Shown: piece after piece, positions 56,254-64,000 of the stretch
How the letters are laid out: every line of letters begins with the position of its first letter
Numbering within the stretch: position 1 is the first letter of the stretch
NCBI RefSeq assembly: GCF_003026495.1
Contig: NZ_PYMA01000012.1
Location: forward strand, 62,001 to 126,000
DNA: 64,000 nucleotides
Direction: 5' to 3'
From: Photobacterium sanctipauli
GTDB lineage: Bacteria; Pseudomonadota; Gammaproteobacteria; Enterobacterales; Vibrionaceae
Position numbers and translations under genes: made by a program
Notes under the pieces: generated by a model
Databases searched by the model: none
Told to the model about the DNA's origin: nothing
Seen by the model: only the letters and a program-made list of their open reading frames with translations

Positions 56254-58401
56254 ATGCAGGGATTTGTCAACATCGCCGACGTTAACCAGCGACTAAAAAC
56301 GTTCAACCACAGTTGGATAGGGCAGGTTAACGAAAAGAATCCGCTGGTCTCCACTATGTCGACATGGCTGGTGGCGATTGGCTGGGAGGGCACCGCAGAG
56401 AAGTTGGCTGATTTTATCATCCTTGATGAAGACAGCACATTTGCCAATATCGAAAAGACGTTTACCCGTTTAGGTTATAAAACGTCGCAGGAAACGATAA
56501 ACCTTAAGCACTATCAGAACATGACGGTGCCGTTTTATATCGAAGGGAATGGTATCGAAGGCTTGGTGGTTGAATATAACCAAGGCCAAGTGCTGATATG
56601 GGATCCTTACTCGGGCCAACTTGAGAGTCGGTCGACGCCAGAGTACGTTGTTAACGTTATCTTCATCGATGATTATTCTCGTTATTTTAAAGAGCCGCCT
56701 CCGCAAACAGCCGATAAAACCAATTGGCTGAAGCATGCGTTCTTCCGCTATAAAACTGAGATGAATTTACTGCTGCTACTGAGCTTTTTCATCAACTTAA
56801 TGGGCTTGGTGACCCCGCTCTATATCATGAGCATTTATAACCTGGCGTTAACCAGTGGCAGCATGTCGACACTGGGCTGGATTGCCGTGGGGGCAACCAT
56901 TGCGTGTACGTTTGAATTCATGTTGAAAAATGTTCGCCTACGTATTTTGGCGTCCTCGGGGCGGGAGCTGGCTGAGACTATCTCCTATGAGGTGTTTTGC
57001 AAACTGATCTGGCTGCCATACCGACTGATAAAAAATGCGGGTGTGACAAACCAAATTGCCCGTATCAAAGACATTGACCAATTCCGTAAGCTGGTTACCA
57101 GTACAGGCACATTAGCCTATTTGGATTTGCCGTTTATCGTCATTTTCATTGGGGCTTTGGTGATCCTTGCTGGCTCTGCTGCATTGGTGACGCTTGGCGG
57201 TATTGCACTGTTTGTCGCTTTTGGTTTTTATGCTCGCTTTCAGTATCAATCGCAAATGATGAAATCTTCACGAGCCAACAGCAACAAGCAAAGCAGTTGG
57301 TTTGAGGTGCTAGGTAATCTGCGGATTATTAAATCTTTGCCGTTGGCGCAAATTTTAAAAGTACGGTTTGATATTGCAAATGGCCAGTCGGCTAAAGACA
57401 GTTATCGCTTGGCGGGTTTGCAAGGCTTTATTGGTGATTTCGGCGCTTTCCTTACCCAATTTATCGGGGTGCTGAGTATTGTTGTAACGGTGGAGGGCGT
57501 GCTGGCTCAAGAGATTGAACCTGGCGTCATGATTGCCATGGTGATGTTGGTATGGAAGGCGTTAGGGCCGTTGCAAGCAATCTATAACACCATTATTCGG
57601 ATGAAGCAGCTGTCAATTTCAGGCCATCAAATCAATCGCTTGATGAGTTTAGATGATGAGCGCACTTCATTGAGTAACTCACTGCCAATTGAACAACTTG
57701 ATGGCAATGTTGAGCTGATGAATATCAACTATCGTTACCCTGGAACCAGTACCGGGCTTACCCAGATCAGCGCGAATTTCTACAAGGGTGACATCGTTTC
57801 TATTGTCGGGCCGAGTGGTTCGGGTAAATCAACCTTGTTACGGATTATTGCTGGCCTCTATGACAATTATCAGGGGAAGGTGGTGGTTGATAACTACAAC
57901 CTGCAGCAATTCCCTTCTTATGTTTACCGCAATGCGATTACCTATATTCCGCAAGACACATGGCTGTATAACTGCACGGTAAGGCAAAACTTCATGCTGG
58001 CTGTTAGCAATATTGATGATTTTGAAATGCAGTCAGCCCTGAAAAGCTTTGGGCTGGAGAAGTGGTTGCCTGATGGGCTCGATACGGTGTTGGATAAGCT
58101 GTTTTTGGATGCGCTACCAAGCGGTATTAAGGTGAGGTTGAAGCTTTCCATGGCTTTTTGCAAGCGAACCGGCTTGGTGATTCTTGATGAACCGGGTCTT
58201 GGCTTAGATCTTGAGTCGAGCTACCAGTTTAGGGCAAAGCTGAAAGAACTGAGCCGCGGTGCGACTGTGGTTATTGCAACGCGTAATACGGAATATTTAC
58301 GATTATCTGATAAGGCCTTACTACTTGATGCGATGGGCAATCAGAAGTACTTCGGTGCTTCAGATAAAGTGATTACTAGCCTAGCCAAGCAAATTAAGTA
58401 G
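56254..58401 (+). CDS. Type I secretion ABC transporter (LapB/HlyB-like) with C39-like domain
   Basis: ABC exporter (715 aa). The N-terminal C39-peptidase-like domain (about 1-145) has no catalytic cysteine, so it is a substrate-docking CLD. Six TM helices (about 165-450) follow. Walker A is GPSGSGKST (519-527), Q-loop YIPQDTWLYN, Walker B LVILDEPGLGLD with Asp645-Glu646. The signature motif is degenerate (LPSGIK). The switch histidine is replaced by Arg677 (ATRNT). It should form the working pair with the preceding ABC protein, exporting the giant adhesin that starts at 62557. Confidence 0.93.
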   Translation: MQGFVNIADVNQRLKTFNHSWIGQVNEKNPLVSTMSTWLVAIGWEGTAEKLADFIILDEDSTFANIEKTFTRLGYKTSQETINLKHYQNMTVPFYIEGNGIEGLVVEYNQGQVLIWDPYSGQLESRSTPEYVVNVIFIDDYSRYFKEPPPQTADKTNWLKHAFFRYKTEMNLLLLLSFFINLMGLVTPLYIMSIYNLALTSGSMSTLGWIAVGATIACTFEFMLKNVRLRILASSGRELAETISYEVFCKLIWLPYRLIKNAGVTNQIARIKDIDQFRKLVTSTGTLAYLDLPFIVIFIGALVILAGSAALVTLGGIALFVAFGFYARFQYQSQMMKSSRANSNKQSSWFEVLGNLRIIKSLPLAQILKVRFDIANGQSAKDSYRLAGLQGFIGDFGAFLTQFIGVLSIVVTVEGVLAQEIEPGVMIAMVMLVWKALGPLQAIYNTIIRMKQLSISGHQINRLMSLDDERTSLSNSLPIEQLDGNVELMNINYRYPGTSTGLTQISANFYKGDIVSIVGPSGSGKSTLLRIIAGLYDNYQGKVVVDNYNLQQFPSYVYRNAITYIPQDTWLYNCTVRQNFMLAVSNIDDFEMQSALKSFGLEKWLPDGLDTVLDKLFLDALPSGIKVRLKLSMAFCKRTGLVILDEPGLGLDLESSYQFRAKLKELSRGATVVIATRNTEYLRLSDKALLLDAMGNQKYFGASDKVITSLAKQIK

Positions 58402-58421
58402 TGGTTTGAAAGGGAATTATT

Positions 58422-59834
58422 ATGGCTGAAGAATTAGTCGATTATAAAAACAATCAGCTTACCGAAAAGGATGAACGGACTGATTTTGTTGAGCGAATAG
58501 AGGCGATAAGCAAGGACACGAATCGCCATACCAACAGTGCTGTACATGTGCTGGAAGGTAAAATGTTGTCGGGAAGAAAAGCAACGCGAACGGTCGTGGT
58601 AACTGTGTTTATTTTCTTCTTGCTCGCGGTGGTATGGTCGTATTTTGCCAAGCTAGAAGAGGTTTCAACGGCACGTGGGGAACTGGTTCCAGTCGCAACA
58701 TTAGAGCGCTTACAACATTTAGAAGGGGGGATGGTTCAAGAGTATTTCGTGAGTAAAGGGGATGTGGTGCAAAAGGGCGATATTATCGCGACCTTGAAAG
58801 ATGAAAGTCGAACCTCTCAAGATACTATTTCTAAAAACCAGCTCTTAAGTCATTTGTTTGCTAGGGAGCGCTTAGTTGCCTTACTGAATGCACGTCCTGC
58901 AGAGTTTGAAAATGTGCTTAATGACGGTAGTGACGATTATCAGTCACTGCGTGTTGTGCATGAGCAACTATACCTTTCCGAACAAGCATTAATTAATGCT
59001 GAAGATACGTTTTTATCTGGGCAGGTTGAGAGTAAAGAAAAGCTGGTTGAGAGCATGTCGAATCGATTGTTGTCATCGGAGAAGCAGCTCAAGCTAATTC
59101 AAGAACAAGTTCGTATGCGCCAAACGTTATACGACCAGCAAACTTCGTCGTATTTAGAGTTGGTGAATAGCCAAATCCAAGAAATGAATATGATCCGTGA
59201 GATAGAAAACCTGCAAGAGTCGATCATGACGACGGAAGATGCGCTTATCGACTTGCGTAATCAATGGCAGCAGACGGTTTCAGCACGGCTTGCGAAGTAC
59301 AGTGCCGAGCTAAAACTGGAAGAAGATAAAATTCAGGAGCTAAGCCAAACGCGCAGAGTGGATACCGACAAAACTGAACGCTTGGTGATCCGTTCACCTG
59401 TCTACGGCATTATTAAAGATCTCCCCATTAAGCATGAATCGGCTGTGTTGGAGCCAGGTGGTATTTTGGCTGAGATTATCCCGCTTGAAGAGGGCTTAAA
59501 GGCAGAAGTTAAAATTAATCCAAAAGATATTGGGTTTGTTCAAGTTGGCCAACCCGTTGCGCTTAAGTTTGATACCTATGACTTCACCAAGTACGGCGCT
59601 TTGGAAGGGATTTTAACCAATATTAGCGCCAGTACATTTAGTGAAGAAGACGAGATTTACTACAAAGGTGATGTAAAACTGGCAGCTAATAACCTCAATG
59701 CGATGGGGGGACAGTTCCCAGTGAAACCGGGTATGGAAATGAATGCGGATATCAGCACTGGCGAGAAAAGGGTGATCGAGTACGTTGTTAAGCCGGTTGT
59801 GTTTGGATTAAAAGAAGCATTTAGGGAGCGGTAA
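58422..59834 (+). CDS. HlyD/LapC-like membrane fusion protein of the type I secretion system
   Basis: Adaptor (470 aa). A cytoplasmic N-terminus of about 55 residues, one TM (TVVVTVFIFFLLAVVWSYF), the lipoyl half with LQHLEGGMVQEYFVSKGDVV, a long coiled coil (about 130-320), the second half VIRSPVYGIIKDL, and a C-terminal beta domain with KVGQP-like FVQVGQPVALKFDTYDF. It couples the ABC pair to a TolC-type outer-membrane channel, which is not in this window. AAAGGGAA precedes the ATG. Confidence 0.95.
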   Translation: MAEELVDYKNNQLTEKDERTDFVERIEAISKDTNRHTNSAVHVLEGKMLSGRKATRTVVVTVFIFFLLAVVWSYFAKLEEVSTARGELVPVATLERLQHLEGGMVQEYFVSKGDVVQKGDIIATLKDESRTSQDTISKNQLLSHLFARERLVALLNARPAEFENVLNDGSDDYQSLRVVHEQLYLSEQALINAEDTFLSGQVESKEKLVESMSNRLLSSEKQLKLIQEQVRMRQTLYDQQTSSYLELVNSQIQEMNMIREIENLQESIMTTEDALIDLRNQWQQTVSARLAKYSAELKLEEDKIQELSQTRRVDTDKTERLVIRSPVYGIIKDLPIKHESAVLEPGGILAEIIPLEEGLKAEVKINPKDIGFVQVGQPVALKFDTYDFTKYGALEGILTNISASTFSEEDEIYYKGDVKLAANNLNAMGGQFPVKPGMEMNADISTGEKRVIEYVVKPVVFGLKEAFRER

Positions 59835-62219
59835 ATGTTGAGTGTCTTTTTTAAATGGAATTATAAGCGTTTGCTGTTGGCCGCAGGGATCGTTGGGGCA
59901 TTAATCGCCAGCGTTGCCATTGTGCTGATTTGGGCATCCTATCAACAGAATGCGCAACAAAAAGAGCACGTTGTCGAACTGATTGAATCGGACTATGAGT
60001 TTAATCAAGTAGGGCTAACTGAGGCCGGGAGTGCCGTAGATGGTCAAATCCTACAGCCAGAGCAAGTGATTGCGATTCGCCAAACATTGCAAGGTCTATC
60101 AACGGCTCAAGTTGATGAGACGCAAACCTTGCTCGGTAACATGATTAATTTGCTTGATGCGATGTGGTTAGTCGGGATCGCCAGCCGCGACTTTGAAAGC
60201 GGTAATGACGCTGAACTTGCAGCGATCAATACTCAAATTGAACAACTGGCGCAAGCCAGCCAACAGTTTCATGCTCAGAATAAACTTCAAGTAGGGTTGG
60301 CGGTTGATGTTCCTTTAAGATCGGTCTCGCAAGCACTAACGTCTTATCAGCAAGGACTAAATTTACCAACGGAAGTGGAAATAGGGTTAACACGTGCACT
60401 GGGCGAGTTAAGTGAGGTATTTACTCAATCGAAGAGTCAATTTATTACACACTATGAACAGCAAGTTGCTCAGCAAAAAATAAGAGCCATTCTGCTTACC
60501 CTGGGTGTACTGATAGTCTCAGCGGTATTGTTTGCCTTATTAATGCTGCAGTGGAAACTGCGCCAGAAAGAGAAGGTGAAGCTTCAATACTTGAGCCACT
60601 TACTTGAGGCTCACGGTAGTATCGAAAAGGATGCGAATACCAGTGATATTGACCAACTTGCGGCTTTAATTAAGCTAGTTATGAAGGCCAACTCCCATAA
60701 AGTTGAACTACTGAAAGAAACAGAAATAGAGAATGAAAAGCTTCAGTCTCTGGCATCATTTCTAGGTTATGAAATCCATGCGCTAACCAGTATTGTAGCG
60801 GGTGGCTTATCAATCAATGAAGATGTTGATGATGAAAATAAGAATGTGTTTAGTTCGGAAATTAACATTGCATTGGAATCGCTGGAGCAGCTGTCTGATA
60901 ACTTCATTTCTGTATTCTCGCAAAACAAGCAAGCGCTTGATGAGAAGATAGATATACGCGAGCAAATTAAGCGCGTAGTCGTGCTGTTGAATGCAAAATG
61001 TCGTGCGTTGAACAAAGAGCTTGATTTCTATGTGACGCCAGCGGTACCGCAGTCGACTTTAGGTAATAACTACCGTTTCTACTGGTGCCTATATAATGTA
61101 TTGGTTCGCTTGATTGAACAGGTTGGGCCAAGAAAGTTCATGTTGGTTGTCGATTGTGACAGTACCGCATTGGATAAAGTTAAACTGTCGGTCACTCTAT
61201 TACCCGTGCTCGATGACTTTAATACCCTTGATACATTACGCCACCAATTCAACCTGAATACGGAGCGTGGCACCGGTAAGTTTGATGATAATTTCTATTC
61301 AAAACTGGTCAGCAATTTCTTTACCGGTGATGTCATATTCAAACCACTAAAAGATGAATCAATAGCAGCAGAACTAACCTTTGAACTAGTGGCAACAGCT
61401 CGAATAGAGTCAAACGGCAAGCCCGCAGCGGCGAACATTGTCGTATGTGGTGAGCCATGTCTGGAACGTGAGTTATTGTTGCTGAAGCTTCATGATAATG
61501 GATTGAATTTTGAAGTTGTTAGCTCGCTTCACCAGTTAATGAAGCGGGTAGCCAGTGGTCTTGCTTATAGCTGTGTGATTTTGATGGATGGCTTTGAGGG
61601 GGTAAATATGGCCACCATGCTAAAAGGCGTGACGGGTCGAACGCACGGGCGAACGGTGTTTGTGTCTAGGCGCAATGAGCTGCCTGAAGAGTTAACTGCT
61701 CGTTTAGCTGCTATTTGGCATTATCCTATTTACCATGATGACATCACTGCATTGTCTGAATTTATCTCTAATCAGAATGTGTCTGAGTTGCCAGCTGGTC
61801 AAAGCGGGCAAGTAAATAAGGAAGAACGTTTTGTCGAGAAACAACTGCTGGTGGTCGATGACGACCCTTCACAGCAGTTTATTTTATCTCGTATGCTCAA
61901 GCGTGTTGGTGCCAACGTTAAAGTTGTTAATAGTGGTGAGCGCGCCATTGATGAGTGGCAAGAGAACGAGTATGACATTATTTTTATGGACTGTTTGATG
62001 CCAGGTATGTCAGGGATTGAAGCAACCCAAACTATCCGGGACAAAGAGCGTACTTTGCAGCAAACTGGGCAGTTAAGTCGCAAGGTGGTCATTATTGGTA
62101 ATACGGCGTTAACCACCCAAGAAGAAATTAATGAGTGCTTAAATTCTGGAATGGATAACGTATTACTCAAGCCATACAAGTACGAAACCATATTTAACAT
62201 GATTAGCCGGTATAGCTAA
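59835..62219 (+). CDS. Membrane pseudokinase with intact C-terminal receiver, in the secretion operon
   Basis: A signalling protein of 794 aa. TM1 (about 13-33), a periplasmic helical sensor (about 34-208), TM2 (about 213-236). The dimerisation helix reads ASFLGYEIHALTSI, so the usual phospho-acceptor His is Tyr312 (GYE in place of SHE). The ATPase-like region (about 360-530) has no recognisable N, G1 or G2 box. A receiver-like but aspartate-poor module (about 535-645) precedes an intact receiver (about 673-794) with Asp719, Thr in GNTAL and Lys in LLKPY. It starts immediately after the fusion-protein stop. It probably relays an external phosphosignal to adhesin secretion; that is an inference. 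Confidence 0.85.
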   Translation: MLSVFFKWNYKRLLLAAGIVGALIASVAIVLIWASYQQNAQQKEHVVELIESDYEFNQVGLTEAGSAVDGQILQPEQVIAIRQTLQGLSTAQVDETQTLLGNMINLLDAMWLVGIASRDFESGNDAELAAINTQIEQLAQASQQFHAQNKLQVGLAVDVPLRSVSQALTSYQQGLNLPTEVEIGLTRALGELSEVFTQSKSQFITHYEQQVAQQKIRAILLTLGVLIVSAVLFALLMLQWKLRQKEKVKLQYLSHLLEAHGSIEKDANTSDIDQLAALIKLVMKANSHKVELLKETEIENEKLQSLASFLGYEIHALTSIVAGGLSINEDVDDENKNVFSSEINIALESLEQLSDNFISVFSQNKQALDEKIDIREQIKRVVVLLNAKCRALNKELDFYVTPAVPQSTLGNNYRFYWCLYNVLVRLIEQVGPRKFMLVVDCDSTALDKVKLSVTLLPVLDDFNTLDTLRHQFNLNTERGTGKFDDNFYSKLVSNFFTGDVIFKPLKDESIAAELTFELVATARIESNGKPAAANIVVCGEPCLERELLLLKLHDNGLNFEVVSSLHQLMKRVASGLAYSCVILMDGFEGVNMATMLKGVTGRTHGRTVFVSRRNELPEELTARLAAIWHYPIYHDDITALSEFISNQNVSELPAGQSGQVNKEERFVEKQLLVVDDDPSQQFILSRMLKRVGANVKVVNSGERAIDEWQENEYDIIFMDCLMPGMSGIEATQTIRDKERTLQQTGQLSRKVVIIGNTALTTQEEINECLNSGMDNVLLKPYKYETIFNMISRYS

Positions 62220-62223
62220 TGGA

Positions 62224-62290
62224 ATTATACCCAAGTTACTTCAAGGTGAAGGGTTCAGAGGGATGTCTGCCCGTTCAGTTCAAGGCGAAG
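62224..62290 (+). repeat. Dispersed intergenic repeat, copy 2
   Basis: It begins ATTATACCCAAGTTACTTCA, as the minus-strand copy at 37327-37363 does. An internal near-copy of its second part (GTTCAAGGCGAAGG) occurs about 35 nt on. It sits just after the stop of the pseudokinase gene. Confidence 0.55.
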
Positions 62291-62357
62291 GTTTGCAGGA
62301 AAGCTCCCTTTTTAAAAAGCTTTTAGTATATAAAACAAGTTTGATAATGAGCAAATG

Positions 62358-62390
62358 AATCAGCCTCACCAGTGTGAGGCTGATTTTTTT
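62358..62390 (+). terminator. Rho-independent terminator of the secretion operon
   Basis: Twelve-bp perfect arms AATCAGCCTCAC / GTGAGGCTGATT, loop CAGT, then a T run. It separates the transporter operon from the adhesin gene, which must have its own promoter in 62391-62556. Confidence 0.93.
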
Positions 62391-62556
62391 TATATAAATA
62401 GTTGATCTATGTCTGATTTGTTGGACTTGAGAGTGTGTTTTATTTGCTGGGAATAATAACTACTACCACACTTTATATATTGCATAACTGCGCCTGCCGC
62501 TTAAAACATGGTTGGCTTAAACATATTTGCTGTGCTGGATATTGAAGGGAGTCAGT

Positions 62557-64000
62557 ATGAGTAGTAATCAACAGCCATCTCAGGATGAGAAAATTCTTAA
62601 TGAAGCCGTCGAAACATCGGGAGAGTCTTCAAATTCTGAACAAGCGGCCCAACAACAGCGACAGCAAGAGAATCAGCTGAATGCCAATGTCATGGTGAGT
62701 AATGACGCACTTGGACAGGGTGGTCAGAACCAGCAAGGTGGGGGTGAGCAAGGCCAAGATTCAGGTGAGGGTGAACCTTCAAATCAGCAACAAGATGGAG
62801 GAAATTCACCTCAAGGTGAGGGCGAATCTCAAGAGAATGCTGAAAACCAAGTTGTAGAAGGCAATGATGAAAATGACGCTGGTGATGATAATGATCCGGG
62901 TGTTCAGTCAGTAGGTGGGCAGTCTGGGCCTTCTCCAAGAAGTGGCGCGGGCCGTCAACAGAATGATGAACCAACTCCCCAAGGTGGCCCGCAAGCTGCA
63001 CAAAATAACGATAGTGCACCGCAAGGCGGAAATAATAGCCCGCAGCAAGATGAACCTGATGTTGCTATTTCATCTGAAAATTTTGCTGTCAATGTCGCTC
63101 CTGGTGAAGGGGAAGAAGCCCCGAGTGACTGGGATCAGGAAATCACCGAACAGGTATTTGAAGTCAATGTTGAGGCTGTCAACGACGCACCGGAAGCGGG
63201 CGATCATATCGAAGCCACCATGGACGAAGATGGTGAGCTCATTCTGACGCAGGACGACTTACTGGCGAATGCCACTGATATTGACGGTGACGATTTAACC
63301 GCGAGTAACTTAACGTCAGCCAATCCGGATGTGGAAATCACGCCGAACCCAGATGGCAGCTTCACCATTACCACGCCTGAAAACTTTAACGGCGACTTGG
63401 CGCTTAGCTATGATATCTCCGATGGCGAAGAGACGATATCCAGCGGTGTGGATTTAACGGTGACGCCAGTCAACGATGCACCAGAAGCCGGCGATCATAT
63501 CGAAGCCACCATGGACGAAGATGGTGAGCTGACCCTAACCCAAGATGATTTGTTAGCGAATGCCACCGATATTGACGGTGATGATCTCACCGCGAGTGAC
63601 TTGACCTCGGCCAATCCGGATGTGGAAATCACGCCGAACCCAGATGGCAGCTTTACCATTACCACGCCGGAAAACTTTAATGGTGATCTATACCTGAGCT
63701 ATGACATCTCCGATGGCGAAGAGACCGTATCCAGTGGTGTGGATTTAACGGTTACGCCAGTGAACGACGCACCGGAAGCAGGCGATCACATCGAAGCCAC
63801 CATGGATGAAGATGGTGAGCTTATTCTGACGCAGGACGACTTGCTGGCGAATGCCACCGATATTGACGGTGACGATCTCACCGCGAGTAACTTAACGTCA
63901 GCCAATCCGGATGTGGAAATCACGCCGAACCCCGATGGTAGCTTCACCATTACCACGCCGGAAAACTTCAACGGTGATTTGGCGCTGAGCTATGACATCT
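62557..64000 (+). CDS. Giant repeat adhesin (VCBS/cadherin-like), N-terminal part only
   Basis: The frame is open from ATG 62557 (GGGAG just upstream) to the window edge: 481 visible codons. Residues 1 to about 200 are hydrophilic and rich in Gln, Gly, Asn, Asp and Glu, with no signal peptide, as expected for a type I secretion substrate. From residue 213 a 97-residue cadherin/VCBS-like module repeats (QDDLLANATDIDGDDLTA, NPDGSFTITTPENFNGD, then LSYDISDGEETISSG and VNDAPEAGDH). The Asp-rich loops likely bind calcium. No LapG-type retention module or LapD/LapG genes are seen. The C-terminal secretion signal lies beyond the window. Confidence 0.93.
   Translation, partial: MSSNQQPSQDEKILNEAVETSGESSNSEQAAQQQRQQENQLNANVMVSNDALGQGGQNQQGGGEQGQDSGEGEPSNQQQDGGNSPQGEGESQENAENQVVEGNDENDAGDDNDPGVQSVGGQSGPSPRSGAGRQQNDEPTPQGGPQAAQNNDSAPQGGNNSPQQDEPDVAISSENFAVNVAPGEGEEAPSDWDQEITEQVFEVNVEAVNDAPEAGDHIEATMDEDGELILTQDDLLANATDIDGDDLTASNLTSANPDVEITPNPDGSFTITTPENFNGDLALSYDISDGEETISSGVDLTVTPVNDAPEAGDHIEATMDEDGELTLTQDDLLANATDIDGDDLTASDLTSANPDVEITPNPDGSFTITTPENFNGDLYLSYDISDGEETVSSGVDLTVTPVNDAPEAGDHIEATMDEDGELILTQDDLLANATDIDGDDLTASNLTSANPDVEITPNPDGSFTITTPENFNGDLALSYDI
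63193..64000 (+). repeat. Tandem 291-bp repeats inside the adhesin gene
   Basis: Copies start at 63193, 63484 and 63775, exactly 291 bp (97 codons) apart; the third runs off the window. They differ mainly at synonymous positions and a few residues (for example LALSYD versus LYLSYD). This suggests recent duplication or gene conversion. Confidence 0.95.

Noticed and set aside
62690..63019. Minus-strand His-rich 109-aa frame
   Set aside because: It is the reverse complement of the Gln/Gly/Asp-rich N-terminus of the adhesin; the His content is a reading artefact.
63193..64000. CRISPR-like regular repeats
   Set aside because: The 291-bp period is in frame and encodes a protein domain; there are no spacers.

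Overview
The window reads as a chromosomal segment of a marine gammaproteobacterium, most likely a member of the Vibrionaceae (Vibrio, Photobacterium or a close relative). This rests on the 367-residue form of PurC with a PurR-type operator, the group-2 Mrp operon with a fused MrpA/MrpB, the cydABX operon, the many chemotaxis and c-di-GMP-type proteins, and the compact gene arrangement. The genus is inferred, not proven. No rRNA, tRNA, CRISPR array, phage or insertion sequence was seen.

Layout. 1-2.8 kb: the end of an AGCS sodium:amino-acid symporter, the degraded remains of a DsbA-like thiol oxidoreductase, and a BCCT osmolyte transporter. 3.2-8.8 kb: a six-gene Mrp cation/proton antiporter operon on the minus strand. 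9-15 kb: a zinc-ribbon microprotein, a hybrid histidine kinase with two nearly identical receivers, and a dCache-type chemoreceptor. 15-19.8 kb: purC, a UvrD-like helicase and an exported beta-carbonic anhydrase. 19.9-23.4 kb: a bufferin/Hvf-type RiPP operon (MBL-fold hydrolase, Cys-rich precursor, DUF692 enzyme, DUF2063 partner, DoxX protein). 23.6-26.5 kb: cydABX. 26.8-30.5 kb: an arsenite island (arsR, acr3, arsD, arsA) with two matching candidate ArsR operators. 30.7-37.3 kb: a TonB receptor, a membrane-anchored CobN-like chelatase, an ExbB-like protein and a DUF2149 protein. This set matches the Bacteroidetes hmuR-S-U-V order and suggests haem or metallo-tetrapyrrole capture with periplasmic demetallation.

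37.4-45.2 kb: AraC and LysR regulators, a coniferyl-aldehyde-type dehydrogenase, an AaeAB-like efflux pair and an SDR. 45.2-48.1 kb: a more AT-rich patch with small genes, a secreted glycerophosphodiesterase-like protein, a 9-bp tandem repeat, a VOC protein and a candidate small RNA. 48.3-64 kb: a surface and biofilm region. It holds a TackOD1 protein (apparently frameshifted), a processive family-2 glycosyltransferase and an HlyD-like partner, then a CSS-EAL phosphodiesterase and a GNAT protein. A type I secretion operon follows, with two different ABC proteins whose ATPase motifs are degenerate in complementary ways, a membrane fusion protein and a receiver-bearing pseudokinase. The start of a giant repeat adhesin runs off the right edge.

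The most interesting systems are the RiPP operon headed by an MBL-fold hydrolase, the Hmu-like TonB/CobN operon with its double palindromic operator, and the asymmetric type I secretion system with its pseudokinase. All assignments come from reading motifs and gene order; no database search was run.
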